Under the pieces are notes generated by a model. It saw only the letters and a program-made list of their open reading frames with translations. It did not search any database and had not been told where the DNA came from. From Sphingobium sp. D43FB (lineage in GTDB: Bacteria; Pseudomonadota; Alphaproteobacteria; Sphingomonadales; Sphingomonadaceae): a stretch of 64,000 nucleotides of DNA. Positions 19,544 through 28,188 of this stretch are shown piece by piece. Every line of letters starts with the position of its first letter. The first letter of the stretch is position 1. The position numbers and the translations under genes are program-made. Location of the stretch: assembly GCF_002312805.1 (NCBI RefSeq), contig NZ_NMUA01000001.1, forward strand, positions 248,001 through 312,000. Reading direction: 5' to 3'.

Positions 19544-19799
19544 GTGTAAACTCACAAGTGGGCCATGCGCCAACCTGATCTGCGGACGCAGCAAGGGCGC
19601 TAAGGCGGGTTACGAAACGACCCGCGTGAAAAGGGAAGCCTCAAGCTTGACGCAGACTCTCATTGGCCGGTCCGTGAGCCCTTTGTGACTGCTTCAGCCA
19701 CCGTAGGTTTGCGGACGATCACGCTGCCAATCGCTGTGGAACCAAAATGGTCCCTCTGCTGCGCTGCAACGCATATGGCGAAGGCGCAGACAAAAAGCA
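19544..19799. other. Gene-free stretch upstream of rhlE
   Basis: This is the larger part of a 306-bp gap between two - strand genes and probably contains the rhlE promoter and leader. A small hairpin (GCGGGT 19605-19610 with ACCCGC 19620-19625) is the only structure I see. No convincing ORF or RNA gene is present. Confidence 0.5.
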
Positions 19800-19828
19800 A
19801 GCGGCCGCAACATGCTGTCGCGGCCGCT
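19800..19828 (-). terminator. Rho-independent terminator after the flavin/PNPOx-like gene
   Basis: AGCGGCCGC and GCGGCCGCT form a perfect 9-bp stem around an 11-base loop. On the - strand the stem is followed by TGC and then a run of five T. It sits 21 bases beyond the stop of the 19850-20320 gene. Confidence 0.8.
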
Positions 19829-19849
19829 CATTTCTTCAGGCGAAAAGGC

Positions 19850-20320
19850 TCAGAGCGTTATTTCGACATGCTTGGTCTTCATTTCGTCACGCACATCGCC
19901 GCCGAACATCATCTTGAACACGCCCGTCAGCGACATGTCCGCGCGCCAGATTTCCGCCGTGCCCAGATCAAAGCGCAGCATCAACAGGTTCGGGTCGTTA
20001 CGCCCACCCGGATACCAGGCCTCGACCTGCTTGGACCAATAACGATCGATGACCGCCGCATCCGTCTCTTCGGTCAATGTCCCGTCGATGCAGGCGAACA
20101 GGTCATGATCCTTGGCGGCATATTGCGCCATCGCCGGGCCGCCGGGGGCCAGCCGATTGTCGCGGCTGGTGTAGAACCAGAAGCAATGATTGGCATCGGG
20201 ATCGAGCTGCGCCGTCATCGGCAAGCTATGCTCATGGCTGTTCTGCAGACCGATCATCACAAACGGGCTGCTTGCCAGATCGCTCCAGAAACGGTCGCGG
20301 ATTTCGGATTCGGTGCTCAT
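19850..20320 (-). CDS. Pyridoxamine 5'-phosphate oxidase family protein (general stress protein 26-like)
   Basis: The 156-residue protein has the split-barrel FMN-binding fold of the PNPOx-like/GS26 group. Visible features are an N-terminal helix, the strand FVMIGL, the segment CFWFYTSRDNRLA and the C-terminal WYPGGRNDPNLLMLRF typical of this group. It probably binds a flavin or related cofactor; the reaction is unknown. The start at ATG 20320 is set by GGAG seven bases upstream, in preference to an ATG 10 codons earlier. It is transcribed divergently from nfuA and ends in a clear terminator. Confidence 0.88.
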   Translation of the reverse strand: MSTESEIRDRFWSDLASSPFVMIGLQNSHEHSLPMTAQLDPDANHCFWFYTSRDNRLAPGGPAMAQYAAKDHDLFACIDGTLTEETDAAVIDRYWSKQVEAWYPGGRNDPNLLMLRFDLGTAEIWRADMSLTGVFKMMFGGDVRDEMKTKHVEITL

Positions 20321-20415
20321 ATGGGCTCTCCAATTGCTTCCCCCAATCAATCGACGGCAGCCAACGAAGTTCCCCGCCGCTTGATCTTGGGCCTGCTTGC
20401 CTCCACATAGCGTCC

Positions 20416-20991
20416 ATGCTGATCGAGACCGAACTGACGCCCAACCCGGCGACCATCAAATTCCTCCCCGGCCGCACCGTCATGGGCGCAGGCACCCGCG
20501 ATTTCGCGTCACCGGAGGAAGCCGAAGCCTCGCCGCTCGCCGATGCGCTGTTCGGCTTGGGCGACGTCACCGGCGTCTTCTTCGGCAGCGACTTCATTTC
20601 CGTCACGATCGCACCGGGTTCCGAATGGGCTTATGTAAAGCCGGATATTCTCGCGACCCTGCTCGAACATTTTTCCGCCAACATGCCGCTCTTCAAGGCA
20701 GGCTCCGCCGCCGAAATCAGCGTGCCCGGCGATGAAGGCAGCTTTGGCGATGATCCGGCGGATGCCGAAATCGTCGAACAGATTCGCGAACTCATCGATA
20801 CGCGTGTGCGCCCGGCCGTCGCAAATGACGGCGGCGACATCATCTATCGCGGCTTTGACAAGGGCACCGTCTATCTCAAGATGCAGGGGGCCTGCGCCGG
20901 TTGCCCGTCGTCCACCGCGACGCTCAAGAATGGTATCGAACAATTGCTCAAACATTATGTTCCCGAAGTCACGGAAGTCCGCGCGGTCTGA
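20416..20991 (+). CDS. nfuA: NifU family Fe-S scaffold/carrier protein
   Basis: The 191-residue protein has an N-terminal Nfu_N domain (starts MLIETELTPNPATIKF) and a C-terminal NifU-like domain with the cluster-binding CxxC in GACAGCPSS. Nfu proteins carry 4Fe-4S clusters to apo-enzymes. Radical SAM MiaB, encoded about 3 kb downstream, is a plausible client; that link is inference. I start at ATG 20416; the frame extends further upstream, but that part is not Nfu-like and overlaps the divergent gene. Confidence 0.95.
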   Translation: MLIETELTPNPATIKFLPGRTVMGAGTRDFASPEEAEASPLADALFGLGDVTGVFFGSDFISVTIAPGSEWAYVKPDILATLLEHFSANMPLFKAGSAAEISVPGDEGSFGDDPADAEIVEQIRELIDTRVRPAVANDGGDIIYRGFDKGTVYLKMQGACAGCPSSTATLKNGIEQLLKHYVPEVTEVRAV

Positions 20992-21077
20992 ACCGCGTAT
21001 GTGATTTGGCAAAACGCGCCTGATCGACTAACCGCTAGGCGAATCCGCTCTTTTGCGGAGCCTAAAGGGAGTATCCT

Positions 21078-21707
21078 TTGCGCCTGCTGGTGATCGACAC
21101 TGCGACACAGGCTTTGTCCGTGGCGTTGTTGGAAGACGGCGCGCTTATCGGCCGCCATCACGAAATCGTCGGGCGCGGCCATGCCGAAGCCTTGTTGCCG
21201 GCCATCGCCGCCCTGCCAGATGGCGGCCGCGCCGACGCCATTGCGGTGGATGTGGGGCCGGGCAGTTTCACCGGCGTCCGCATCGGGATAGCCGCCGCGC
21301 GCGCGCTGGCTTTGGCCTGGGCGCTCCCGCTCCATGGTTACAGCGCGCCATCGATCATCGCCGCCAGCGCCGCGCGACGGCATCAGGGCGACGATCCGAT
21401 CATCGTCACTATCACTGGCGGTCATGGTGAGCTTTTCTGGCAAGCCTTCACCAGCGACGGCATGACGGCGACTGGCCCAGTCCAATCCACGCCCATCGCC
21501 CTCCTCGCGGATCAGATCAGCGCACCTATGATCTATGGCACGGGGGCCGAGGCACTGGTCACCGCGCGCGGCGCAGGCGCGGCGCTGACCCTTTATCCCG
21601 ATGCGGCCGACTATCCGTTGATCGCCGACCTGCCCCCCCTTTCCTCGACGCCCCTCTATGGCCGGGGTGCCGATGCCAAGACGATCGCGGAGCGCGCAGC
21701 ATCATGA
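21078..21707 (+). CDS. tsaB: tRNA threonylcarbamoyladenosine biosynthesis protein TsaB
   Basis: TsaB is the ASKHA-fold partner of TsaD in making t6A37 on ANN-decoding tRNAs. The 209-residue product starts RLLVIDTATQALSVAL and carries GPGSFTGVRIG, both hallmarks. The start is TTG at 21078, set by AAAGGGAG at 21064-21071. Its stop overlaps the rimI start (ATGATG), so the two are translationally coupled. Confidence 0.95.
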   Translation: MRLLVIDTATQALSVALLEDGALIGRHHEIVGRGHAEALLPAIAALPDGGRADAIAVDVGPGSFTGVRIGIAAARALALAWALPLHGYSAPSIIAASAARRHQGDDPIIVTITGGHGELFWQAFTSDGMTATGPVQSTPIALLADQISAPMIYGTGAEALVTARGAGAALTLYPDAADYPLIADLPPLSSTPLYGRGADAKTIAERAAS

Positions 21708-22183
21708 TGCCAGAGCTGATCTTCGACACTTATGACGAGGGCGAACGCAACGCCATTGCCGACGCCATGACGGTCATGGACGCCGCCTTCGATCCGGTTT
21801 TCGGGGAGGCCTGGACCTCTGCACAACTCGCAGGCGTCATGATGATGCCGGGCACGTGGCTGACAGTCGTGCGGATTGATGCGGCCCCGTTGGGCTTTGC
21901 TCTGGTGCGATCCGTATTGGACGAATGCGAACTGTTACTACTCGCGGTTGACCCGCTGTGGCGCGGTCGCGGTGTTGGCGAAGCGCTGTTGCGCGACAGT
22001 TTGATGCGTGCGCGCCGTAGGGGCATCACATCGATGAACCTGGAAGTACGCGCTTCAAATAACGCCATAAAACTATACGAAAAAACCGGCTTCGAATATG
22101 TGCATCGTCGCCCCGGTTACTATCGCGGCAATGATGGACAACTTCATGATGCTCTGAGCTTTCGTATTGACATGCGGATATGA
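21704..22183 (+). CDS. rimI: Ribosomal protein S18-alanine N-acetyltransferase RimI
   Basis: This 159-residue GNAT acetyltransferase carries the acetyl-CoA motif as LWRGRGVGEALLRDSLMRAR, then NLEVRASNNAIKLYEKTGFEYVHRRPGYY, which matches RimI. It acetylates the N-terminus of ribosomal protein S18 and often sits next to tsaB, as here with a 4-base overlap. GNAT substrates are hard to fix from sequence, so the exact target rests on context. Confidence 0.92.
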   Translation: MMPELIFDTYDEGERNAIADAMTVMDAAFDPVFGEAWTSAQLAGVMMMPGTWLTVVRIDAAPLGFALVRSVLDECELLLLAVDPLWRGRGVGEALLRDSLMRARRRGITSMNLEVRASNNAIKLYEKTGFEYVHRRPGYYRGNDGQLHDALSFRIDMRI

Positions 22184-22186
22184 GCC

Positions 22187-22213
22187 TATAGCCCCTTGCG
22201 AAATGAGGCTATA
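22187..22213 (+). terminator. Weak hairpin after rimI
   Basis: TATAGCC and GGCTATA form a perfect 7-bp stem with a 13-base loop just after the rimI stop. There is no T-run, so this is a weak terminator or a leader structure of mucR. Confidence 0.35.
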
Positions 22214-22296
22214 CCGTCTAGCGGAAACCTACCGCTGCAGAAATCCATTTCCACCGGCGGGTCGCATTATAAAAAGCCTTCGTAGGAAATAGAAAA

Positions 22297-22725
22297 ATGG
22301 AAACCGAATCGGCACAGAGCGAACTGCTCATTACTTTGACGTCCGACATCGTCGCCGCACATGTCTCCAACAATAGCGTTGCCGTCTCCGACGTCGCCAC
22401 GCTGATCCAGAATGTACATGGTGCATTGGCGGCGCTCAACGAGCCGGTCGCTGCGCCTGAAGTCAAGCCGGAGCCTGCCGTCTCGGTTCGCTCTTCGATC
22501 AAGCCTGACTTCATCATCTGTCTGGAAGATGGCAAGAAGCTCAAGATGCTCAAGCGCCATCTGATGACCCATTATCAGATGACCCCGGACGATTACCGCG
22601 CCAAGTGGGGCCTGCCGGCCGACTATCCTATGGTCGCCCCCAATTATGCCGAACAGCGCCGCAATCTGGCGAAGAAGATCGGCCTGGGCACCAAGCGCCG
22701 CCGGACCACCCGCGTCGCAAAGTAA
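22297..22725 (+). CDS. mucR: MucR/Ros family transcriptional regulator
   Basis: The 142-residue protein has the Ros/MucR zinc finger in its C-terminal half. CLEDGKKLKMLKRHLMTH fits the alphaproteobacterial C-x2-D-x9-H-x3-H ligand pattern, followed by MTPDDYRAKWGLPADYPMVAPNYAEQRR, which is diagnostic. These proteins bind AT-rich DNA and control exopolysaccharide, motility and cell-cycle genes, acting as nucleoid-like regulators. It sits between rimI and fur with its own terminator, so it is probably an independent unit. Confidence 0.95.
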   Translation: METESAQSELLITLTSDIVAAHVSNNSVAVSDVATLIQNVHGALAALNEPVAAPEVKPEPAVSVRSSIKPDFIICLEDGKKLKMLKRHLMTHYQMTPDDYRAKWGLPADYPMVAPNYAEQRRNLAKKIGLGTKRRRTTRVAK

Positions 22726-22753
22726 GTCTTTGCCCGCATGAATAAGGGAAGCC

Positions 22754-22780
22754 AGGGGCGCATCGACGATGCGCCCCTTT
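22754..22780 (+). terminator. Rho-independent terminator after mucR
   Basis: AGGGGCGCAT and ATGCGCCCCT form a perfect 10-bp stem with a 5-base loop, 28 bases after the mucR stop. The last base of the stem runs into a short TTT. Confidence 0.7.
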
Positions 22781-22861
22781 CCTGTATCTGGCCTTTCCTG
22801 TCCGCGTAAAAGCCGCTAGCCAATGGGCTTATCCCCGGACTTTCCATTTGAGCGAGCCTTC

Positions 22862-23284
22862 ATGAACCGCAAGATCGACGTCGAAGCCCTGTGCCATGAA
22901 AAAGGCCTTCGCATCACCGAACAACGGCGCGTGATCGCTCAGGTGTTGAGCGACGCCATGGATCATCCCGATGTCGAGGAACTGCATAAACGCTCCGCGA
23001 TGATCGATCCGGGCATTTCGATCGCCACCGTCTACCGCACCGTCCGCCTGTTCGAGGAAGCGGGTATCTTGGAGCGCCATGACTTTGGCGACGGCCGCGC
23101 CCGCTACGAAGCGGCACCGGAATCGCATCATGACCATCTGATCGATGTCGAAACCGGCAATGTCATCGAATTTGTCGATCCCGAACTGGAGCAGCTGCAA
23201 AAGCAGATTGCCGAGAAGCTCGGCTTCCGCCTGGTCGACCATCGCATGGAACTGTACGGCGTAGCCCTGGAACGGAAGAACTGA
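22862..23284 (+). CDS. fur: Fur family metalloregulator
   Basis: The 140-residue protein has a winged helix (RITEQRRVIAQVLSD, then ISIATVYRTVRLFEEAGIL) and a C-terminal dimerisation domain with the metal-binding HHDHLIDVETGNVIEF. It probably senses ferrous iron and represses uptake genes. The CxxC structural zinc pair of E. coli Fur (HLICLDCG) is replaced by LIDVETG, as in many alphaproteobacterial Fur/Mur proteins. Mur-type manganese sensing is therefore an alternative. I start at ATG 22862; an ATG at 22823 would add 13 residues. Confidence 0.92.
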   Translation: MNRKIDVEALCHEKGLRITEQRRVIAQVLSDAMDHPDVEELHKRSAMIDPGISIATVYRTVRLFEEAGILERHDFGDGRARYEAAPESHHDHLIDVETGNVIEFVDPELEQLQKQIAEKLGFRLVDHRMELYGVALERKN

Positions 23285-23286
23285 CG

Positions 23287-24045
23287 CTGGCGCCTGTCCG
23301 CCGCACGGCCCGCATCGCAGCGCTGGTCGCCAGCCTGCTTGCCTGTCTTATCCCCCATCTGCTCTGGAAGCTGGTCCAGCAACGGTCACCCTGGCCACGC
23401 CGCTTCCTGGCGCTGGCGGCGCGCTCGATCGGCGCGCGCGTGGAGCGTGCGGGACAGCCGCATGATGGCGACATGGTTCTCCTCGCCAATCATGTCAGCT
23501 GGATCGATATATTGGCGCTCGGCGGCACGACCGGCGCGGCCTTCGTCGCGCATGACGGGATCGCGCGCTGGCCGGTGATCGGCTGGCTGGCAGCCCAGAA
23601 CAACACGCTGTTTGTCGCCCGCGAACGGCGCGGCGCTCTGTCCCATCAACTCGATGCGCTGCGCGCCGCGATGCAAGGGCATCAGCCGGTCGCGCTCTTC
23701 CCCGAAGGCACCACCAGCGACGGCAGCGGCCTGCTGCCGTTCAAACCCTCGCTGCTCGCCGTCCTTATCCCTCCGCCCCGCGCCGTGCTGATCCAGCCGG
23801 TGCATATCGACTATGGCGCAGCGACCGGTGAGATCGCCTGGCATGGCGATGAACCCGCAGGCACCAACGCCTGGCGTGTGCTTGGACACAAGGGGCCGCT
23901 CGTCGTGACGCTCCGCTTCCTGGCGCCCTTCGACCCGGCAAGCTGCGCCGATCGCAAAGTGATCGCGGCAACCGCGCGCGACGCGATCGCCGCAAGTATC
24001 GCCCTGCACCAGCGCCCTTTCGCTTCTGTCCCGCCCTCTATATAG
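23287..24045 (+). CDS. plsC: 1-acyl-sn-glycerol-3-phosphate acyltransferase, probable CTG start
   Basis: PlsC acylates lysophosphatidic acid to phosphatidic acid at the inner membrane. NHVSWID at the start of the catalytic domain holds the HX4D motif, and FPEGTTSDGSG is the second acyltransferase block. The first ATG/GTG/TTG in frame is GTG 23440, which would remove an N-terminal membrane segment (IAALVASLLACLIPHLLWKL). The frame is open back to CTG 23287, which has GGAAG (23274-23278) eight bases upstream and lies two bases after the fur stop. I therefore propose CTG 23287, giving 252 residues. The gene is translationally close to fur and miaB. Confidence 0.85.
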   Translation: MAPVRRTARIAALVASLLACLIPHLLWKLVQQRSPWPRRFLALAARSIGARVERAGQPHDGDMVLLANHVSWIDILALGGTTGAAFVAHDGIARWPVIGWLAAQNNTLFVARERRGALSHQLDALRAAMQGHQPVALFPEGTTSDGSGLLPFKPSLLAVLIPPPRAVLIQPVHIDYGAATGEIAWHGDEPAGTNAWRVLGHKGPLVVTLRFLAPFDPASCADRKVIAATARDAIAASIALHQRPFASVPPSI

Positions 24046-24048
24046 CTA

Positions 24049-25404
24049 GTGGCCATGAATCGTACCGATGCCCCCAAAGCGCCTGCCACCTTCCACGTCA
24101 AATCCTTCGGTTGCCAGATGAACGTCTATGATGGCGAGCGCATGGCCGAGATGCTTGGCGCGCAGGGAATGACGGCGGCGGCGGACGGGACGGATGCCGA
24201 TCTGGTCATCCTCAACACCTGCCACATCCGCGAAAAGGCGGTGGACAAGGTCTATTCCGACATCGGCCGCATGACCCGCGAGGACGGCACCCGCCCGATG
24301 ATCGCGGTCGCTGGCTGCGTCGCGCAAGCCGAAGGCAGCGAGATCAGCCGCCGCGCCAAGAACGTCGATATCGTCGTCGGCCCGCAAGCCTATCATCGCC
24401 TGCCCGACCTGATCGAAAAGGCCGGACGCGGGGAAGAGGCCGTCGATACCGACATGCCCGCCGCGTCCAAATTCGGCGCGCTACCCGCTCGCACCAAGCA
24501 GGCGCGCCCCACCGCCTTCCTGACGATCATGGAAGGGTGCGACAAATTCTGCACCTATTGCGTCGTGCCCTACACACGCGGGGCGGAGATCAGCCGGTCA
24601 TGGACCGCCATCCTCGACGAAGCCAAGGCGCTGGTCGATGGCGGCGTGAAGGAAATCACCCTGCTGGGCCAGAACGTCAACGCCTGGTCGGGCGAGGATG
24701 ACAAGGGGCGCATGCAGGGCATGGACGGGCTGGTGCGCGGATTGGCCGAACTGCCCGGCCTCCAACGCATCCGCTACACGACCAGCCATCCCAACGACAT
24801 GAGCGACGGCCTCATTGCCGCGCATGGCGATTGCGCCAAGCTAATGCCCTTCCTCCATCTGCCGGTACAGTCGGGCAATGACCGCATCCTCAAGGCCATG
24901 AACCGCAGCCATGATGTGGCGAGCTATCTGCGCCTCCTCGACCGGGTCCGCGCCGTGCGGCCCGACATCGCCCTGTCGGGTGACTTCATCGTCGGCTTTC
25001 CCGGCGAAACCGACGCGGAGTTCGAAGATACGCTGCGCATCGTCGATGCCGTTGGCTATGCCCAATGCTATTCGTTCAAATATAGCCCCCGCCCCGGCAC
25101 CCCGGCCGCCGACATGGAGGGCCAAGTGCCCGCCGCCGTCATGGACGAACGCCTCGCCCGGCTGCAAGCCGCGATCAACCGGCATCAGGTCGCGTTCAAC
25201 AGCGCCACCGTCGGTCGCCGCACCGACATATTGCTGGAGCGCAAGGGTCGCTATCCCGGTCAATTGATTGGCAAGACGCCCTGGCTCCAGTCCGTCCACG
25301 TCACCGCGCCCGACAGTGCGATCGGCGACCTTATCGAAGTCGATATCATCAGCGCCGGTCCCAATAGTCTGGCCGGCGACTATAGCAGGAGGAAAGCCGC
25401 TTGA
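24049..25404 (+). CDS. miaB: tRNA-2-methylthio-N6-dimethylallyladenosine synthase MiaB
   Basis: This 451-residue radical SAM methylthiotransferase adds ms2 to i6A37 of tRNAs. The N-terminal MTTase domain holds C22, C58 and C90 for the auxiliary cluster. The radical SAM triad is C164, C168 and C171 in [10 protein letters not shown]-terminal TRAM domain begins near residue 375. The start is GTG 24049 or ATG 24055, three or nine bases after plsC. It heads the conserved miaB-phoH-ybeY-corC block. Confidence 0.97.
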   Translation: MAMNRTDAPKAPATFHVKSFGCQMNVYDGERMAEMLGAQGMTAAADGTDADLVILNTCHIREKAVDKVYSDIGRMTREDGTRPMIAVAGCVAQAEGSEISRRAKNVDIVVGPQAYHRLPDLIEKAGRGEEAVDTDMPAASKFGALPARTKQARPTAFLTIMEGCDKFCTYCVVPYTRGAEISRSWTAILDEAKALVDGGVKEITLLGQNVNAWSGEDDKGRMQGMDGLVRGLAELPGLQRIRYTTSHPNDMSDGLIAAHGDCAKLMPFLHLPVQSGNDRILKAMNRSHDVASYLRLLDRVRAVRPDIALSGDFIVGFPGETDAEFEDTLRIVDAVGYAQCYSFKYSPRPGTPAADMEGQVPAAVMDERLARLQAAINRHQVAFNSATVGRRTDILLERKGRYPGQLIGKTPWLQSVHVTAPDSAIGDLIEVDIISAGPNSLAGDYSRRKAA

Positions 25405-25414
25405 ACCAAAGCCT

Positions 25415-25447
25415 CGTCATTCCCGCATGGGCGGGACGCCATCTCCC
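25415..25447. repeat. Short dispersed repeat between miaB and phoH
   Basis: CGTCATTCCCGC followed by a GCGGGA arm and CCATCTCC matches a second copy at 34062-34094. A diverged third copy starts near 56575. The CCCGC/GCGGG arms can form a small hairpin. Confidence 0.55.
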
Positions 25448-25504
25448 CGATCTTCCGCTGGGACGGATCTTCACGAGATGCATGACGAGCAAGGGAGGCT
25501 AAGC

Positions 25505-26509
25505 ATGGGCAAGAAACCGAACCCCCACCATCGCAGCGAAGTCACCGAACGCGCAAAACTCGAAGTCACCTTCGACAAGCCGCATCTGCTCGGCACATTG
25601 TTCGGCCAATATGACCGCAATCTGGTTGCGATCGAAAATCGGCTGGGCGTCTACATCGCGGCGCGCGGCAACAAGCTGCAGATCGAGGGCGAGGCGCAGG
25701 CCGCCGCCCGTGCGCGCGATGTCATGACCGGCCTCTACAACCGAATCGTCGCGGGGCAGCAGATCGATACCGGCGCGGTCGAAGCCGTCATCGCCATGTC
25801 GTCCGAACCGACGCTGGACGGCATCATCCGCCACGATGTCGCCGAACCGCCCACGGTGATGATCCGCACCCGCAAGAAGACGATCGTCCCGCGCTCGGCC
25901 ACCCAGGTCACCTATATGGAGGCGCTGAACCGCAACGACATCATCTTCGCCCTGGGGCCAGCAGGCACCGGCAAAACCTATCTCGCCGTGGCCCAAGCGG
26001 TCAGCCAGCTCATCACCGGCACGGTCGACAAGCTGATCCTGTCGCGCCCCGCGGTCGAGGCCGGTGAGCGGCTGGGCTTCCTGCCCGGCGACATGAAGGA
26101 GAAGGTCGATCCCTATCTTCGCCCGATCTACGACGCGCTCTACGACACGCTGCCTGCCGAGCAGGTCGAACGGCGCATCGCCAGCGGAGAGATCGAAATC
26201 GCGCCGCTCGCCTTCATGCGTGGACGGACGCTTGCCAACGCCTTCATCGTGCTGGACGAAGCGCAGAACACCACCATCGCCCAGATGAAGATGTTTCTCA
26301 CTCGCTTCGGCGAAGGCAGCCGCATGGTCGTGTGCGGCGATCCCAAGCAAGTCGATCTGCCGCAACCCGGCGCCTCGGGCCTCGCCGATGCGGTCGCGCG
26401 GCTGGAAGGTGTCGAGGGGATCGCCATGGTGCCCTTCGGCATCGGCGACGTCGTCCGCCACCCCGTCGTCGGGCGCATCGTCCAGGCCTATGAGGGGCCG
26501 GATGCGTAA
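25505..26509 (+). CDS. phoH: PhoH family ATPase
   Basis: The 334-residue protein has an N-terminal KH-like region (LFGQYDRNLVAIENRLGV) and a PhoH ATPase domain. Walker A is GPAGTGKTYLA near residue 155 and Walker B is IVLDEAQN near 250. PhoH-like proteins are RNA-linked ATPases that travel with ybeY and probably help RNA processing. The start at ATG 25505 is fixed by AGGGAGG ending about 9 bases upstream; the longer frame from 25268 overlaps miaB and is not coding there. Confidence 0.95.
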   Translation: MGKKPNPHHRSEVTERAKLEVTFDKPHLLGTLFGQYDRNLVAIENRLGVYIAARGNKLQIEGEAQAAARARDVMTGLYNRIVAGQQIDTGAVEAVIAMSSEPTLDGIIRHDVAEPPTVMIRTRKKTIVPRSATQVTYMEALNRNDIIFALGPAGTGKTYLAVAQAVSQLITGTVDKLILSRPAVEAGERLGFLPGDMKEKVDPYLRPIYDALYDTLPAEQVERRIASGEIEIAPLAFMRGRTLANAFIVLDEAQNTTIAQMKMFLTRFGEGSRMVVCGDPKQVDLPQPGASGLADAVARLEGVEGIAMVPFGIGDVVRHPVVGRIVQAYEGPDA

Positions 26510-26522
26510 ACGACATACTCGT

Positions 26523-26619
26523 CCGTTCGCACTGAGCGAAGTCGAAATGCCCTACCGAGCAGAGCGAGGTGCCTTCGCTTCGCTCTGGCACGGGCTTCGA
26601 CTTCGCTCAGCCCGAACGG
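26523..26619. repeat. REP-like palindromic element between phoH and ybeY
   Basis: 24-base arms at 26523-26546 and 26596-26619 are inverted copies with two mismatches (outer part CCGTTCG/CGAACGG, inner CTGAGCGAAGTCGAA). An internal 7-bp stem AGAGCGA/TCGCTCT is also present. Elements with the same outer sequence occur inside 34149-34357 and at 54428-54502. Confidence 0.8.
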
Positions 26620-26634
26620 AAAGCAAGGCATATC

Positions 26635-27150
26635 ATGATTGAAGTCGCTCTCCTCCACGAAGATGGCTGGCCCGGTGCGGACTGGGAACAGCTCGCCCAA
26701 AGCGCCGTCGCCGCCGCCATCGCCCACAGCCCCTATGCCGCCTTCGCGACCGACCAGGCGCTGTATGAAATCGCGGTCAAGCTGACCAGCGACGCCGAAG
26801 TGCATGCGTTGAACCGCGCCTATCGCGACAAGGACAAGCCGACCAACGTCCTGTCCTTTCCGATGGTGCAGGCCGACCTGTTGCAAGGCACCGCCAACAC
26901 CGACGATGGCGAAGTCCTGCTCGGCGACATCGTGCTGGCCGAGGGGGTCTGCGCCGCCGAAGCGGCCGACAAGGGCATCTCCATCGCCGATCATGCCGTG
27001 CATTTGATTGTTCACGGGACTTTTCATTTGCTCGGATATGATCATATGGACGACAATGAGGCGCAGGCCATGGAAGCGTTGGAAATCGCCGCGCTGGCCA
27101 GTCTTGGACTTCCCGATCCCTATGGGGATCGCATAATGACAGGGGATTAG
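26635..27150 (+). CDS. ybeY: Endoribonuclease YbeY, 16S rRNA maturation factor
   Basis: The 171-residue zinc metallo-RNase acts in 16S rRNA 3'-end processing and ribosome quality control. The zinc motif reads HLIVHGTFHLLGYDH, matching H-x3-H-x5-H, and LNRAYRDKDKPTNVLSFP is the other signature. I start at ATG 26635 just after the REP-like element, whose end nearly abuts the ribosome site. corC follows after 8 bases. Confidence 0.96.
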   Translation: MIEVALLHEDGWPGADWEQLAQSAVAAAIAHSPYAAFATDQALYEIAVKLTSDAEVHALNRAYRDKDKPTNVLSFPMVQADLLQGTANTDDGEVLLGDIVLAEGVCAAEAADKGISIADHAVHLIVHGTFHLLGYDHMDDNEAQAMEALEIAALASLGLPDPYGDRIMTGD

Positions 27151-27158
27151 GACTAACT

Positions 27159-28103
27159 ATGGCTGAGGGCAGCCCGAAGGACGGCAACGGTTCCAAGGAA
27201 TCGGACAGTAGTAACGACGGCGGCTTATGGAGCGGCATCAAGTCGCTCCTGTTCGGCGATGGCGAATCCACCAGCCTGCGACAGGAACTGGAAGAAGCGC
27301 TCGACGAATATGACGAGGATAGCGAGGAAGTCGGCGCAGCCCCGCCTACCAAGGGCGACCTGTCGGCGATCGAGCGGCAGATGGTCCGCAACCTCCTCCA
27401 TTTTTCCGAACATACGGTCGACGACGTCGCCGTGCCCCGCGCCGACATTATCGCGATCGAGGAGAAAGCGAGTTTCGCCGATCTCGCCGCGCTGTTCGCC
27501 GAAGCGGGCCATAGCCGCATCCCGGTCTATCGCGACACGCTCGATACCATCGTGGGCATGGTCCATATCCGCGACGCTTTCGCCATATTGGCGGGCAAAG
27601 ACCCGGTGCCGGAAACGCTCGAACCGCTGATCCGCCAGCCGCTCTATGTGCCCGAAAGCATGGGCGCGCTCGACCTGCTCGCCGAAATGCGCGCCAAGCG
27701 CACGCATCTTGCCATCGTGCTGGACGAATATTCGGGCACCGAGGGGCTGTTAACCTTCGAGGATCTGGTCGAGGAAATCGTCGGCGAGGTCGAGGATGAG
27801 CATGACGATGCCCCCGAAGCGATGCTGGTCCCGCTGGAAGACGGCCTGTGGGAAGCCGACGCCCGCGCCGAACTGGAGGACGTTGCCGAGGAAATCGACG
27901 AGAAGCTGGGCGATATCGACGAGGATGTCGATACGCTGGGCGGTCTCGCCTTCGTCATCGCGGGCCGCGTACCCGAACCCGGCGAAATATTGATGCACGA
28001 TCAAAGCGGCTGGAAACTCGAAATCCTCGCCAGCGACGGACGGCGCGTGACCCGGTTGCGGCTGCACCCGCCGATCAAGCGGGCAATCGAAGAAGACGGC
28101 TAG
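27159..28103 (+). CDS. corC: CorC/HlyC family CBS-domain protein
   Basis: The 314-residue cytoplasmic protein has an acidic N-terminus, a CBS pair at about residues 80-205 ([45 protein letters not shown]) and a C-terminal CorC/HlyC (transporter-associated) domain, about 215-300. CorC-type proteins are tied to magnesium/cobalt efflux. It completes the conserved miaB-phoH-ybeY-corC block. In most relatives the next gene is lnt (apolipoprotein N-acyltransferase); here it is an unrelated DUF2142 gene. Confidence 0.94.
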   Translation: [314 protein letters not shown]

Positions 28104-28188
28104 GCAATCCCAGCAAAATTGAGTTACGGACGGGAAATATTAAGGGCTGGGCTTTAGCATCGCGGTCATTGGGTAAAGTGCGGCGGCG

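Noticed and set aside
25268..25504. N-terminal extension of phoH back to 25268
   Set aside because: It overlaps the miaB 3' end and a dispersed repeat, while AGGGAGG marks the start at 25505.
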